64,000 nt of DNA from Lacihabitans sp. LS3-19 (lineage in GTDB: Bacteria; Bacteroidota; Bacteroidia; Cytophagales; Spirosomataceae): NCBI RefSeq assembly GCF_024343575.1, contig NZ_RJUA01000004.1:1-64000 (forward strand), in the 5' to 3' direction. Numbering within the stretch: the first letter of the stretch is position 1; each line of letters begins with the position of its first letter. The notes under the pieces were generated by a model that saw only the letters and a program-made list of their open reading frames with translations, made no database searches and was not told where the DNA came from. This document shows positions 8,793 through 17,912 of this stretch, in pieces. Position numbers and translations under genes: made by a program.

Positions 8793-9557
8793 ATGAAAGT
8801 TACATTTTTAGGTACAGGCACATCCACTGGCGTGCCTGTGCTTACATGTAAATGCGAAGTATGTAGATCCCTCGATTACCGAGACAAACGCTTGAGGGTA
8901 TCTATTTTGATTCAACACAACGGAAAAAATATAATTGTCGATACAGGTCCCGATTTCCGACAACAAGCTCTTAGAGAAAACCTTCAAAGTCTCGAAGCCG
9001 TAGTTTTTACACACGAACACAAAGACCATACTGCTGGTTTAGACGATATCCGCCCTTTCAATTATCTTTCTGGAATAAAAAATTGTCCTATTTATGCTCA
9101 TCCTAGAGTATTAGCTCAGCTGAAAATGGAATATTTTTATGCATTTTCCGAAAATCCATATCCAGGGGTGCCCATCATTACTTGTAATGAAATTGATACA
9201 GAACCTTTTGAAATAGCAGGTTTGGAGTTTATTCCTATTCAAGTTATGCATCATAAATTGCCCGTTATCGGATTCAGAATTGGCGATTTTACCTATATTA
9301 CAGATGCCAATTTTATTGAAGAGAAGGAATTGGAGAAAATTTATGGTTCTAAGGTTTTGGTTCTAAATGCCTTACAAAGAGAACCTCATATCTCACATTT
9401 TAACCTTAAGGAAGCCATAGCCCTTTCAGGAAAAATTAATGCTGAAAAGACTTATTTTACCCATATTAGCCACAAATTAGGTCTTCACAGAGACGTGGAG
9501 TCGGAGCTTCCAACCCAAATTGGACTTGCATACGACGGACTTTCGTTCGAAATTTAG
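8793..9557 (+). CDS. PhnP-like metallo-beta-lactamase-fold hydrolase
   Basis: 254 residues of the MBL superfamily. The N-terminal GTGTSTGVP motif and the C19-x-C21-x-x-C24 zinc-knuckle are typical of PhnP-type phosphodiesterases. The metal site is HEHKDH (about residues 74-79), with further ligands D167 region (ITDANF) and the C-terminal THISH. E. coli PhnP hydrolyses cyclic ribosyl phosphodiesters. No other phosphonate gene is present here, so the substrate in this organism is unknown. The stop codon lies one base before the FAN1-like start, which suggests translational coupling. Confidence 0.88.
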   Translation: MKVTFLGTGTSTGVPVLTCKCEVCRSLDYRDKRLRVSILIQHNGKNIIVDTGPDFRQQALRENLQSLEAVVFTHEHKDHTAGLDDIRPFNYLSGIKNCPIYAHPRVLAQLKMEYFYAFSENPYPGVPIITCNEIDTEPFEIAGLEFIPIQVMHHKLPVIGFRIGDFTYITDANFIEEKELEKIYGSKVLVLNALQREPHISHFNLKEAIALSGKINAEKTYFTHISHKLGLHRDVESELPTQIGLAYDGLSFEI

Positions 9558-9558
9558 G

Positions 9559-11199
9559 ATGGTAGAGTTACCTCCTAAATATTACCATACCAATTTTGAA
9601 TACCTTCTTACTTTTGTCAAAGACAAATACAAAACGCTTTTAATAGAGCAGGAGTGGAGGTTTTTGAGAAAATACTATGGTTTATCTGAAGATGCACAAT
9701 GTCTTTTTATTCGATTTACCAATCGAAAAGGATTGTTTTTCAAAACTTCTACTCTTAAATATGAAGAACTTCAGGAAATTCCAAAACAATTAAAATTGCT
9801 TGAAAAGCAAGGTTTTATTTCGTCTTTAAATTTTGAAGAACATAAACTTTGGTTATCTGAAATATTAAATGTTTTAACGAAAGCCGAATTGCTCTCGGTT
9901 TTTGATTTAAAATCTTTAAAAAATGAAAAGCGGGAGATAATAGTTGAATATATAAAAAATGAGGTAGAAGCTGAGCAAATTATAAAGTTGATAAAACAAA
10001 AATTAGAGATTATTAAAATGAATTTCGAGCAAGAAGTTTCATTTTTAAGATTTATGTTTTTTGGCAATCGCTCCATGGATATGACGGAGTTTGTTTTGCG
10101 TGATATGGGTTTGATTCAATATTATCAGCATTCCGACGATGATCTGGTAGCTAGGTTTGAAACTCGAAAGGATGCTGAAGACAAATGGAAGGTATCGGAT
10201 CAGTTTATGATATTTGAAAGCTTAAAAAACCTTGCAAAAGATGCCGAAATGTTGGATTGGTTTAATAATCTAAGGTTAGATTTTACAGATTTGAGTTCTG
10301 TCGCTCTTCCGTCATTTCAAAAACTACAGTTAAAACTTGGTAAGTATTTTGAGCAAAGAAAAAACTTTCAGGCTGCTGTGGAGATTTATGAAAACACTGA
10401 AATAGTCCCTTCACGTGAGCGTAGGGCAAGGTGTTTGGTAAAATTAGGTTTTGTAGACGAAGCCAAAGCTACTTGTATTGAAATGATTGAATTTCCTCTT
10501 AATGTAGATGAACAATATTTTGGAGAGTATTTCCTGAAAACAATTGATGGAAAGAAAAACAAAAAACAAACGACAGAATGGCTAAATACCGCTGATGAGA
10601 TTTCTATAGATAGGATGTTTAGAAATCAAGTTGAGTTAGGAGGAATAGACTATTATGAAAGTTTAGGTTTTTCGGCTGGATTTTCAGAAAATCATACTTG
10701 GCGGACATTGTTTGGTCTTTTGTTCTGGGAAATTATTTTTGACCCAAGTTTGGTGTCTTTTCATCATCCGTTTCAGCGTCGACCATCAGATTTACACTTG
10801 CCGGAGTTTTATGAAAAACGAAAAACTCAAATCCATGGTTTGTTAGATTCTTTTGAAAATTCGGATGATTTTCTTGAACACCTTTGGCTTAACTTTCAAA
10901 AAAATGAAGGCATCGCCAATCCTTTTGTAGTTTGGCTAGAGGAGGTTTGGGCAATGGTAAGAGTAATGGTATTAAAAATAGAAATAGAAAAACTGAAGTT
11001 AGTGATGCTGAAAATTGCGGAAAACTTGGTAGAAAACTCGAGGGGTTTGCCTGATTTGTTGGTTTGGTCTGAAAGCCACTATGAATTTATTGAGATTAAA
11101 TCACCAAACGATACCTTAAGTAATCAACAATTGTTTTGGCTTAGGTATTTTAAAGAATTGGGCGTTAATGCCAAGGTTTTAAGAATAAAATTTGATTAA
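9559..11199 (+). CDS. FAN1-like structure-specific nuclease (VRR-NUC)
   Basis: 546 residues starting at ATG 9559, directly after the previous stop. An upstream in-frame TTG at 9520 would overlap the hydrolase gene and is not needed. The C-terminal 110 residues hold the VRR-NUC nuclease core: G-L-P-D-L at about residue 495, then E-F-I-E-I-K-S-P, giving the D...E-x-K catalytic triad. The middle region has TPR-like helices (residues ~230-350), and the N-terminus is helical with possible DNA-binding roles, as in bacterial FAN1. FAN1 enzymes cut branched and interstrand-crosslinked DNA. It lies behind the PhnP-like gene with no spacer. Confidence 0.88.
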   Translation: MVELPPKYYHTNFEYLLTFVKDKYKTLLIEQEWRFLRKYYGLSEDAQCLFIRFTNRKGLFFKTSTLKYEELQEIPKQLKLLEKQGFISSLNFEEHKLWLSEILNVLTKAELLSVFDLKSLKNEKREIIVEYIKNEVEAEQIIKLIKQKLEIIKMNFEQEVSFLRFMFFGNRSMDMTEFVLRDMGLIQYYQHSDDDLVARFETRKDAEDKWKVSDQFMIFESLKNLAKDAEMLDWFNNLRLDFTDLSSVALPSFQKLQLKLGKYFEQRKNFQAAVEIYENTEIVPSRERRARCLVKLGFVDEAKATCIEMIEFPLNVDEQYFGEYFLKTIDGKKNKKQTTEWLNTADEISIDRMFRNQVELGGIDYYESLGFSAGFSENHTWRTLFGLLFWEIIFDPSLVSFHHPFQRRPSDLHLPEFYEKRKTQIHGLLDSFENSDDFLEHLWLNFQKNEGIANPFVVWLEEVWAMVRVMVLKIEIEKLKLVMLKIAENLVENSRGLPDLLVWSESHYEFIEIKSPNDTLSNQQLFWLRYFKELGVNAKVLRIKFD

Positions 11200-11312
11200 T
11201 ATTTTTAGTTTTAACACCACATTAACATCAAAATATTCACATCGAAATAAAAAATAACTTACCTTTACAACAGTTTATTAGATGTTTTAAATTTGATTTT
11301 TAATAAAAAGAA

Positions 11313-11633
11313 ATGAAAAAAGTAGTTTTGTCAATTGCCATCCTTCTTGCAGCTTTGGCCTCTGCTCAAGCCCAGACTAAGATACCACCAAATATTCAGA
11401 AATTATTGACTAAAAACACATGTTTGGCTTGTCATAATCCAGACAATAAATTGGTAGGGCCGGCTTATAAAGAAGTAATGAAAAAGAAAAAATATAAGCC
11501 TGAGCAAATTGTAGAGTTGATTTATAAGCCGAAACCATCAAACTGGGCTGGGTATCCTCCAATGGCACCAATGTCTCAAGTACCAAAAGAAGAGGCAATG
11601 GAGATAGCAAAGTGGATTGTAACTTTGAAATAA
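11313..11633 (+). CDS. small class I c-type cytochrome
   Basis: 106 residues. A signal peptide ends near AQAQ, so the protein is periplasmic. One heme-binding motif, C37-L-A-C40-H41, and a later Y-P-P-M-A-P-M segment supply the axial His and a Met ligand. Length and layout match cytochrome c551/c552-type electron carriers. It is a single gene with its own bidirectional terminator. A near-consensus -7 box (TACCTTTA) is at 11260-11267. Its presence shows the organism matures c-type cytochromes, relevant to the 43-motif protein at 49.4 kb. Confidence 0.92.
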   Translation: MKKVVLSIAILLAALASAQAQTKIPPNIQKLLTKNTCLACHNPDNKLVGPAYKEVMKKKKYKPEQIVELIYKPKPSNWAGYPPMAPMSQVPKEEAMEIAKWIVTLK

Positions 11634-11657
11634 CACAAAAGTATTGATATAAAAAAA

Positions 11658-11682
11658 GGATTGCGAAAGCAATCCTTTTTTT
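11658..11682. terminator. bidirectional terminator
   Basis: GGATTGC-GAAA-GCAATCC with an A run on the left and a T run on the right, between the converging cytochrome and rplI genes. Confidence 0.93.
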
Positions 11683-11702
11683 ATAAATCCTTGTTGAAGT
11701 TA

Positions 11703-12155
11703 TTAAACTTCAACTGTTTCAGCTACCACACTTACTGAAACTTCGTGTTTAACTTCTTTGTGCAAGTCAACAATCGCTTTGTAGTCACCTACAAACTTGA
11801 TGTCGTCGATAGTGATTTTCTTTCTGTCAATATTGATTCCCTTAAGAGCCAAAGCGTCAGAAATTTGAATACTTGTAACTCTACCGAATATTCTACCACT
11901 TTCGCCAGTTTTCATAGCGATAGTAAATATTGAATCACCGATTTGTTGAGCTATAGCTTCAGCATCAGATTTAAGTTTCTCTGCTTTGTGAGCAGCTTGT
12001 TTCAAATTCTCAGCTAATATTTTTTTGTTTTGAGCAGTAGCCAAAACAGCATATCCTTGAGGTATCAAATAATTGCGGCCATATCCTGGCTTCACGTCAA
12101 GGGTATCATTTTTATATCCCAATCCGGCAATATCCGTTTTTAATATTATTTCCAT
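11703..12155 (-). CDS. rplI: 50S ribosomal protein L9
   Basis: 150 residues, the normal length for L9. The N-terminal signature is clear: LGYKNDTLDVKPGYGRNYL then IPQGYAV, followed by the long connecting helix (rich in Ala, Glu and Lys) and the C-terminal RNA-binding domain. L9 binds 23S rRNA near the L1 stalk. It is the last gene of the rpsF-rpsR-rplI operon, with 54 bases after rpsR, and ends at a shared terminator. Confidence 0.98.
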   Translation of the reverse strand: MEIILKTDIAGLGYKNDTLDVKPGYGRNYLIPQGYAVLATAQNKKILAENLKQAAHKAEKLKSDAEAIAQQIGDSIFTIAMKTGESGRIFGRVTSIQISDALALKGINIDRKKITIDDIKFVGDYKAIVDLHKEVKHEVSVSVVAETVEV

Positions 12156-12209
12156 TTTAAAATTAAATTAATTCATTAAGATGTTTACAATCTTACTTTA
12201 TTTAAGGTC

Positions 12210-12464
12210 TTATTTAAGACCATCGGCTACGTAAGGCAATAAAGCCAAATGACGTGCACGTTTGATAGCAGTAGCTACTCTTCTTTGAAACTTAAGGCTG
12301 TTGCCTGTCAATCTTCTAGGAAGAATCTTTCCTTGCTCATTCAAAAACTTCAAAAGGAAATTAGGATCTTTGTAATCTACATACTTGATACCCAATTTTT
12401 TGAATCTACAATACTTCTTGCGGTTAAGCTCTTTTCTTTCTACCTTTTCGTTAACTAATGACAT
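12210..12464 (-). CDS. rpsR: 30S ribosomal protein S18
   Basis: 84 residues. The conserved core [17 protein letters not shown] and the motif I-L-P-R-R-L-T-G near residues 48-55 identify S18, which pairs with S6 on the 30S platform. It is in the standard order rpsF-rpsR-rplI, 22 bases after rpsF. Confidence 0.98.
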   Translation of the reverse strand: MSLVNEKVERKELNRKKYCRFKKLGIKYVDYKDPNFLLKFLNEQGKILPRRLTGNSLKFQRRVATAIKRARHLALLPYVADGLK

Positions 12465-12486
12465 AATGTTAATGTTTTTAAATTTC

Positions 12487-12852
12487 TTACTCTGTTACTG
12501 GAGCTGCCTCTTTTGATTTTGAAGCACCACTTTTACGACGAACTGAATATGCAGCTGCATGTTTGTCGAGTTTAGTGGTTAAAAAACGCATTATACGCTC
12601 GTCACGTTTGTACTCGGTTTCTAAAGTAGCTACCAAAGTAGGTGCACTTTTAAATTCAAACAACTGATAGTAGCCCGTGGTTTTATGCTGAATTGGATAA
12701 GCCAATTTCTTTAGACCCCAAACTTCTTCGTTGAGAATCTCAGCACCATTCTCAGTTAAAACTGATTTGAATTTTTCTACAGTGTCCTTTATCTGGGCTT
12801 CAGATAAAACGGGAGTTAAAATGAACACTGTTTCGTATTGGTTTTGAAACAT
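12487..12852 (-). CDS. rpsF: 30S ribosomal protein S6
   Basis: 121 residues. The ferredoxin-like S6 fold starts YETVFILTP and contains GLKKLAYPI and the typical YQLFEF strand. The last ~20 residues are a charged extension common in Bacteroidota S6. It is the first gene of the ribosomal operon. A full Bacteroidota promoter lies 50-80 bases upstream, and the short leader begins with a small hairpin that might take part in S6-S18 autoregulation. Confidence 0.98.
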   Translation of the reverse strand: MFQNQYETVFILTPVLSEAQIKDTVEKFKSVLTENGAEILNEEVWGLKKLAYPIQHKTTGYYQLFEFKSAPTLVATLETEYKRDERIMRFLTTKLDKHAAAYSVRRKSGASKSKEAAPVTE

Positions 12853-12885
12853 TTTACTAAAAAATATAATTGATAAATATTTTAT

Positions 12886-12898
12886 TCCGAAAATCGGA
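12886..12898 (-). promoter_or_regulatory. 5'-leader hairpin of rpsF
   Basis: TCCGA-TTT-TCGGA hairpin at the extreme 5' end of the predicted rpsF transcript. Many rpsF leaders contain an S6-S18 binding hairpin with an exposed CCG; this one contains CCG in the stem and is shorter than typical leaders, so the assignment is tentative. Confidence 0.3.
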
Positions 12899-12901
12899 CT
12901 G

Positions 12902-12932
12902 CAAAATTACTCCTTTATTGTTGAAAGTCAAA
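12902..12932 (-). promoter_or_regulatory. Bacteroidota sigma-A promoter of the rpsF operon
   Basis: On the minus strand TTTG, exactly 19 bases, then TAATTTTG: perfect -33 and -7 elements with optimal spacing. Confidence 0.88.
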
Positions 12933-13096
12933 TTATTGTCTAATAATTATTCCATTTTTTAGGAAGTTTTGATCCATTTTTGGTCTATAAAAACCCTTTA
13001 TATAAATTATCTTTTATTTTTTTGTATTTTAGGTACTTTATTGTCTCTATTTTACAATTTCTCGGCACTTAAAATATCTCAGCCAAATAGAAATTT

Positions 13097-13104
13097 TACC
13101 TTTG
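13097..13104 (+). promoter_or_regulatory. -7 box (TACCTTTG) of pgk
   Basis: Perfect TAnnTTTG about 40 bases before the pgk start codon. No clear -33 TTTG is visible. Confidence 0.55.
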
Positions 13105-13142
13105 TATTGTATTTATCCTGATTGTTAATCTAACATAAATCA

Positions 13143-14330
13143 ATGAAAACAGTAGATTCTTTTGATTTTTCGAACAAAAAAGCCCTGATTAGAGTAGATT
13201 TCAACGTTCCTTTAAATGAGAGACTTGAAATAACCGACGATACCAGAATTCAGGCAACTATCCCTACCATTAAAAAAATATTGAGCGATGGTGGATCGTG
13301 TATTTTGATGTCTCACCTTGGTAGACCAAAAAATGGTCCAGAGGACAAGTTTTCTCTAAAACACTTGGTAGCTCCTTTATCTTTGATTTTAGGTGTTCCT
13401 GTTAAATTTGCTGATGATTGTATTGGACAACAAGCAGTAGACATGGCTGGAGATTTAAAACCAGGTGAAGTTCTTTTACTTGAAAATTTAAGGTTTTATA
13501 AAGAAGAAGAGAAAGGCGATGTGGCTTTTGCCGAAAAACTTTCTAAACTTGGAGATGTTTGGGTAAATGATGCCTTCGGAACTGCTCACCGTGCACATGC
13601 TTCTACTGCTATTATAGGTCAGTTTTTTACAGATAAAATCTGTGGAAAAGTAATGCAAGCTGAAATTGACAACGCTCAATATATATTGGAAAGTGCTGAG
13701 AAGCCATTTACAGCCATAATGGGTGGAGCAAAGATTTCTGATAAAATTTTAATAATTGAAAGACTCTTAGATACTGTTGATAATTTGATTATTGGCGGTG
13801 GAATGACCTATACTTTTACAAAAGCCTTGGGTGGCAATATCGGAAAGTCGCTTTTGGAAGCCGACAAACAAGAATTGGCATTGGAAATATTAAAAAAAGC
13901 CAAAGAAAAAGGTGTAAATATTATAATGCCTTTGGATAATGTTTGTGCAGATGATTTTAGCAATGATGCAAATAGACAAATAGTTGACACTGGATTTATT
14001 CCTGATGGATGGGAAGGTCTCGACATCGGTCCTAAGTCAATAGAGTTGTTTAAAGAAGTCATCAAAAAATCAAAAACTATTCTTTGGAATGGTCCAATGG
14101 GTGTTTTTGAATTCCCGAACTTTGCAACTGGTACTAACGCCATTGCGGAGGCGGTTGTAGCGGCTACGGAAGAAAATAATGCATTTTCTTTAATTGGTGG
14201 CGGAGATTCTGCTTCGGCTATTAATAATGCAGGTATGGGAGACAGAGTTTCTTATGTTTCTACAGGCGGAGGAGCATTGTTAGAATACATGGAAGGTAAA
14301 GTTTTACCTGGTGTTGCTGCTTTAGATTGA
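13143..14330 (+). CDS. pgk: phosphoglycerate kinase
   Basis: 395 residues, full length for bacterial Pgk, which makes ATP from 1,3-bisphosphoglycerate in glycolysis. The N-domain shows RVDFNVPL and the substrate-binding SHLGRPK; the hinge and C-domain show [11 protein letters not shown], the [10 protein letters not shown] motif and the nucleotide-binding GGGDSASA. It stands alone, divergent from rpsF, and ends at a UUCG-loop terminator. Confidence 0.98.
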   Translation: MKTVDSFDFSNKKALIRVDFNVPLNERLEITDDTRIQATIPTIKKILSDGGSCILMSHLGRPKNGPEDKFSLKHLVAPLSLILGVPVKFADDCIGQQAVDMAGDLKPGEVLLLENLRFYKEEEKGDVAFAEKLSKLGDVWVNDAFGTAHRAHASTAIIGQFFTDKICGKVMQAEIDNAQYILESAEKPFTAIMGGAKISDKILIIERLLDTVDNLIIGGGMTYTFTKALGGNIGKSLLEADKQELALEILKKAKEKGVNIIMPLDNVCADDFSNDANRQIVDTGFIPDGWEGLDIGPKSIELFKEVIKKSKTILWNGPMGVFEFPNFATGTNAIAEAVVAATEENNAFSLIGGGDSASAINNAGMGDRVSYVSTGGGALLEYMEGKVLPGVAALD

Positions 14331-14358
14331 TATACACAATTAAGTAATATAGAAAAAA

Positions 14359-14379
14359 GGAACTTCGGTTCCTTTTTTT
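14359..14379. terminator. terminator with UUCG tetraloop
   Basis: GGAAC-TTCG-GTTCC flanked by an A run and a T run. It serves pgk and, because it overlaps the stop codon of the converging gene, probably that gene too. Confidence 0.93.
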
Positions 14380-15373
14380 ATTTGAAGCTCATTAAACCAA
14401 TCTGCCCATTTCCACCTGCTGCTACACATTTTTTGTTTTTACATCCAACCACATGAAAAGACTCCCTGTCTATTTTTTTCCACTGGTTATTGTTATTTAT
14501 AGAAATAGAAGTTCCATGTGTTCCAACAGTTATGTATTTATTTGATTCAATTTTTGCCAAACATTCAGTAAGCCCTTTTAAGTTATTTTCTGGTAGATTG
14601 TCGAAAAATTGACCTTGGTTTACCGTTTTGGAAATTTGTAAGGTCGCTGTTTTATCGTTTTGGTAATCGCCTCCGACAATATATCCTTCTTTTTTATTTA
14701 GATAAAAATTGCCGAAAATACCCCTTGTTTGAGCCGTTTCAAACGGTGTTTCCATTACTTCCCATGATTTTCCAAGGTTTTTGGAATGAAAAATTCGATT
14801 TTGGGTATTAAACCAAACATTGTTTTTGAAAATACTTATGCAAGAATTGCTAGCTGCAAAAGACGCTTCACCTACCAATATATCTGGCAAGTTTTCGATT
14901 CGAAACCAGTTTTTGCCACCATCTAAGGTTTTTAAAACATAGGGCTGATGGTCAATAGCATCCCCTAGAATAAAACCAATTTTGTCATTTTTAAATTTAA
15001 TGGTATCAAAAAATACGCCTTTTTCTATTTTTCTTAATACTTCCGCCCAAGTTTTTCCTCCATCTAAGGTTTTTATTACCAAAGCTTTGCCTTCTGAGCC
15101 ATCGCCCGCACTCATCGCCAGAATCTCATTTTTATTTAAAACGGAAATACCTCTAAAATCCAAACTTTTGAATTCTTCTGGACATGTATTTAACCAGGTT
15201 TTCCCGCCGTCAACACTTTTTAAAATCGAACCTTTGCTTCCTGAAACCCAAACGGTGCTTTCGTCTAGCATTTGCATTGCCCTAAATGAGGCTTTGGTTT
15301 CAATCTGTACTTTTTCCCATTGGCATTTTGCTTGGAAACTGATTAAAAAACAAAGAATAAATAATGTTCGCAT
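14378..15373 (-). CDS. exported BNR-repeat / Ycf48-like beta-propeller protein
   Basis: 331 residues. A signal peptide (MRTLFILCFLISFQAKC) precedes repeated BNR/Asp-box elements such as SVDGGKTW (~residue 53), TLDGGKTW (~101) and TLDGGKNW (~148). These mark a beta-propeller of the sortilin/Ycf48 type. The family is often annotated as photosystem-stability-like or oxidoreductase, but the function here is unknown. No T9SS sorting domain is seen. It diverges from batD and converges on pgk. Confidence 0.8.
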   Translation of the reverse strand: MRTLFILCFLISFQAKCQWEKVQIETKASFRAMQMLDESTVWVSGSKGSILKSVDGGKTWLNTCPEEFKSLDFRGISVLNKNEILAMSAGDGSEGKALVIKTLDGGKTWAEVLRKIEKGVFFDTIKFKNDKIGFILGDAIDHQPYVLKTLDGGKNWFRIENLPDILVGEASFAASNSCISIFKNNVWFNTQNRIFHSKNLGKSWEVMETPFETAQTRGIFGNFYLNKKEGYIVGGDYQNDKTATLQISKTVNQGQFFDNLPENNLKGLTECLAKIESNKYITVGTHGTSISINNNNQWKKIDRESFHVVGCKNKKCVAAGGNGQIGLMSFK

Positions 15374-15425
15374 ATATTGTTTTGTATCAAATACACAATT
15401 TAGAGAAAAAACAGATAGCTTTTGT

Positions 15426-15433
15426 TAATTTTG
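15426..15433 (+). promoter_or_regulatory. -7 box (TAATTTTG) immediately before batD
   Basis: Perfect TAnnTTTG ending only four bases before the batD ATG, so the transcript would be leaderless or nearly so. No matching -33 element is apparent. Confidence 0.45.
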
Positions 15434-15437
15434 CAGA

Positions 15438-16790
15438 ATGTTTAAAATTCCCAAAAATCTTTTTTGGTTTCTAATTTTTATTTCAATCGGCGGTTTTGCT
15501 CAAAATCAAACTGTACGAGTTGAAATAAATCCTCTTGAAGTAATTGTGGATGGTCAAATTAGCATTCATATTTATATTTTAGGGAATCAATATGAGGTTG
15601 GGGAATTTCCTGATATTAAGGGTTTTAAGAAGGGGAATAAATCAGTAAAGCACGCTAAGGTGGTTTTGAATAAGAAAAAACAAGATCAACATCAGGTGTC
15701 ACAAAATTATATTGCTGAAACTTCCGGCAAAATAACCATACCGGATTTGGAGATTTTGGTTAATCAGAAAATCGTAAACATTGACAGCAAAGTCATAAAT
15801 GTTTTAAAAAAGAATACAGGAGGTGTTGAAAAGGTAATAGATGTAGAAGAGGTTGATTTTGTGGTAGAAAGCTCTAAAAAAGAAATTTTTGAGGGAGAGG
15901 GAGTAAAAATTAATATAAATTTTTACGTTTCTGACAAAACAAACATTCAATGGCAATTTCCTAATAATATAGGAACGCAGGTGGAGGATTTTGCGAAAAA
16001 AATTAAGCCAAAGGATTGTTTAGAAAGTAGACATACTATTTCAAATTTGTCAGGCAAAAAAATATTGGTAAATGATGAAGGCTACACGGTTTATAATTTG
16101 TTTGAAGCCGTTTATTATCCATTAAATGATAAGAATTTTGTAATTCCATCCCTTTCTATCAATATGGAAAAGTTAAAGGGAGATGAGTTTGAAGGAGTTA
16201 GTTTAAAGTCTAAAAATCAAACAATTAAAGTTAAAAAACTTCCTGACCATCCTTTAAAAGATAAAGTCCCTGTTGGTGTTTTTAAGTTTAGAGAAGATAT
16301 AAAAAATGGTAATAAACAAACGACTGGCAACAGTTTTGAATATACACTAACAGTAGAAGGTGACGGTAATTTTAGTGCCGTAAATATTAATAAAAGCGAG
16401 AGTACAAAGCAGTTTGATTTTTTTGAGTCTAGCACAAATACCAAACAAAACCTAGGGAGTTTGTCGGGACAAAAAACTGTAAAATATAAAATTGTACCTA
16501 AAGAAGCTGGGAACTTCTCTTTTTCAAATTATTTTTCTTTTGTTTATTTCAATATTGAAAAACAAAATTACGATACTTTGAAATCTCAAAGGGAAATATT
16601 GGTTTCTGGAGAAGATATTTCTAACAATAAAGAAACAAAAAGAGACATTTATTCTGATATTGAAAATCTTAAAACAGATCAAAAATCCTATAATTTTAGA
16701 AATATGGCCAAAGTTTTCGCCAATTTTGTAGTTGGGATAATGATTTTGGTATATTTATTTATTTTGAAAAGCAAAAACAACGGTCAATGA
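15438..16790 (+). CDS. batD: BatD family protein
   Basis: 450 residues. A signal peptide (to about residue 21, GGFAQ) is followed by BatD-type beta-rich domains beginning [16 protein letters not shown], and by a single transmembrane helix near the C-terminus (residues ~425-445). BatD proteins are periplasmic, membrane-anchored partners of BatA/BatB in Bacteroidota stress-tolerance operons. Here no batA, batB, batC or MoxR gene is adjacent, so this is an orphan copy. The last four bases overlap the aroC start (ATGA), indicating translational coupling with aroC. Confidence 0.8.
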   Translation: MFKIPKNLFWFLIFISIGGFAQNQTVRVEINPLEVIVDGQISIHIYILGNQYEVGEFPDIKGFKKGNKSVKHAKVVLNKKKQDQHQVSQNYIAETSGKITIPDLEILVNQKIVNIDSKVINVLKKNTGGVEKVIDVEEVDFVVESSKKEIFEGEGVKININFYVSDKTNIQWQFPNNIGTQVEDFAKKIKPKDCLESRHTISNLSGKKILVNDEGYTVYNLFEAVYYPLNDKNFVIPSLSINMEKLKGDEFEGVSLKSKNQTIKVKKLPDHPLKDKVPVGVFKFREDIKNGNKQTTGNSFEYTLTVEGDGNFSAVNINKSESTKQFDFFESSTNTKQNLGSLSGQKTVKYKIVPKEAGNFSFSNYFSFVYFNIEKQNYDTLKSQREILVSGEDISNNKETKRDIYSDIENLKTDQKSYNFRNMAKVFANFVVGIMILVYLFILKSKNNGQ

Positions 16791-17866
16791 GCAGTACTTA
16801 CGGAAAGGTTTTTAAAATTTCAACTTTTGGTGAATCACACGGAAGAGGCATAGGTGTAGTGATAGATGGCTGTCCATCAGGTGTGGATTTTGATCATGAT
16901 TTTATTCAGAATGAGTTGGATAGAAGAAAGCCTGGCCAATCAAAAATAACCACACAAAGAAAAGAAGCGGATAGTTTTGAAGTGCTTTCTGGGGTTTTTG
17001 AAGGAAAAACTACGGGTACTCCGATTGCGATAGTGATATTCAATGAAGACCAACGAAGCAAAGATTACGGCCATATTGCGGATAGATTTAGGCCATCCCA
17101 CGCGGATTTTACTTATTCGACCAAATACGGCGTAAGAGATTATAGAGGTGGCGGGAGAAGTTCGGCAAGAGAAACCGCTGCCCGTGTAGCAGCAGGTGCT
17201 TTGGCAAAGTTAGTATTAAATCACTATGGCATTGAGATATATTCTTATGTAGCACAAGTAGGAGGCATGAAGCTCGGAAAATCTTATAAAGAACTAGATT
17301 TGAGCCTAATAGAGTCCAATGCAGTTCGTTGCCCGGATGCTGAAATGGCGGAAAAAATGTTCACCTATATAGACCAAGTCCGTAAAGCTGGGGATTCTAT
17401 AGGAGGCGTTATTACTGGAGTGATTAAAAATGTGCCTGCTGGTTGGGGCGAACCTGTTTTTGATAAATTGCATGCGGAACTTGGAAAAGCAATGCTAAGT
17501 ATTAATGCCGTAAAAGGATTTGAATATGGAAGCGGTTTTGATGGTGTGGAACTTTTGGGTTCACAACATAATGACGAATTCTACAAAGACGAAACTGGTA
17601 AGGTAAAAACCAAAACCAATCATTCAGGTGGAATCCAAGGTGGTATATCCAATGGCGAAGATATTTATTTCAATGTGGCTTTTAAGCCAGTGGCTACTAT
17701 AATGATAGACCAAGACAGCATAAACGAAGCTGGTGAAAACGTGACTGTGTCAGGCAAAGGTCGTCACGATCCATGCGTTTTGCCTCGGGCAGTGCCTATC
17801 GTAGATGCCATGTCCGCATTGGTTTTAGTTGATTTTATGCTGAGGGCTAGATTGAATAAGTTGTAA
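16787..17866 (+). CDS. aroC: chorismate synthase
   Basis: 359 residues, catalysing the last shikimate-pathway step (EPSP to chorismate, FMN-dependent). Signature regions are GESHGRGIG near the start, the RPSHADFTY block and [18 protein letters not shown] in the middle, and [14 protein letters not shown] at the C-terminus. It overlaps batD by four bases, so both are probably one transcript. Confidence 0.98.
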   Translation: MSSTYGKVFKISTFGESHGRGIGVVIDGCPSGVDFDHDFIQNELDRRKPGQSKITTQRKEADSFEVLSGVFEGKTTGTPIAIVIFNEDQRSKDYGHIADRFRPSHADFTYSTKYGVRDYRGGGRSSARETAARVAAGALAKLVLNHYGIEIYSYVAQVGGMKLGKSYKELDLSLIESNAVRCPDAEMAEKMFTYIDQVRKAGDSIGGVITGVIKNVPAGWGEPVFDKLHAELGKAMLSINAVKGFEYGSGFDGVELLGSQHNDEFYKDETGKVKTKTNHSGGIQGGISNGEDIYFNVAFKPVATIMIDQDSINEAGENVTVSGKGRHDPCVLPRAVPIVDAMSALVLVDFMLRARLNKL

Positions 17867-17912
17867 AATCCTTGAATGAAAATTTTGTGGTTATATTTTT
17901 AAAATATTACTG

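Noticed and set aside
9520-9558. TTG start at 9520 for the FAN1-like gene
   Set aside because: It would overlap the hydrolase gene; ATG 9559 follows that stop directly and fits the family.
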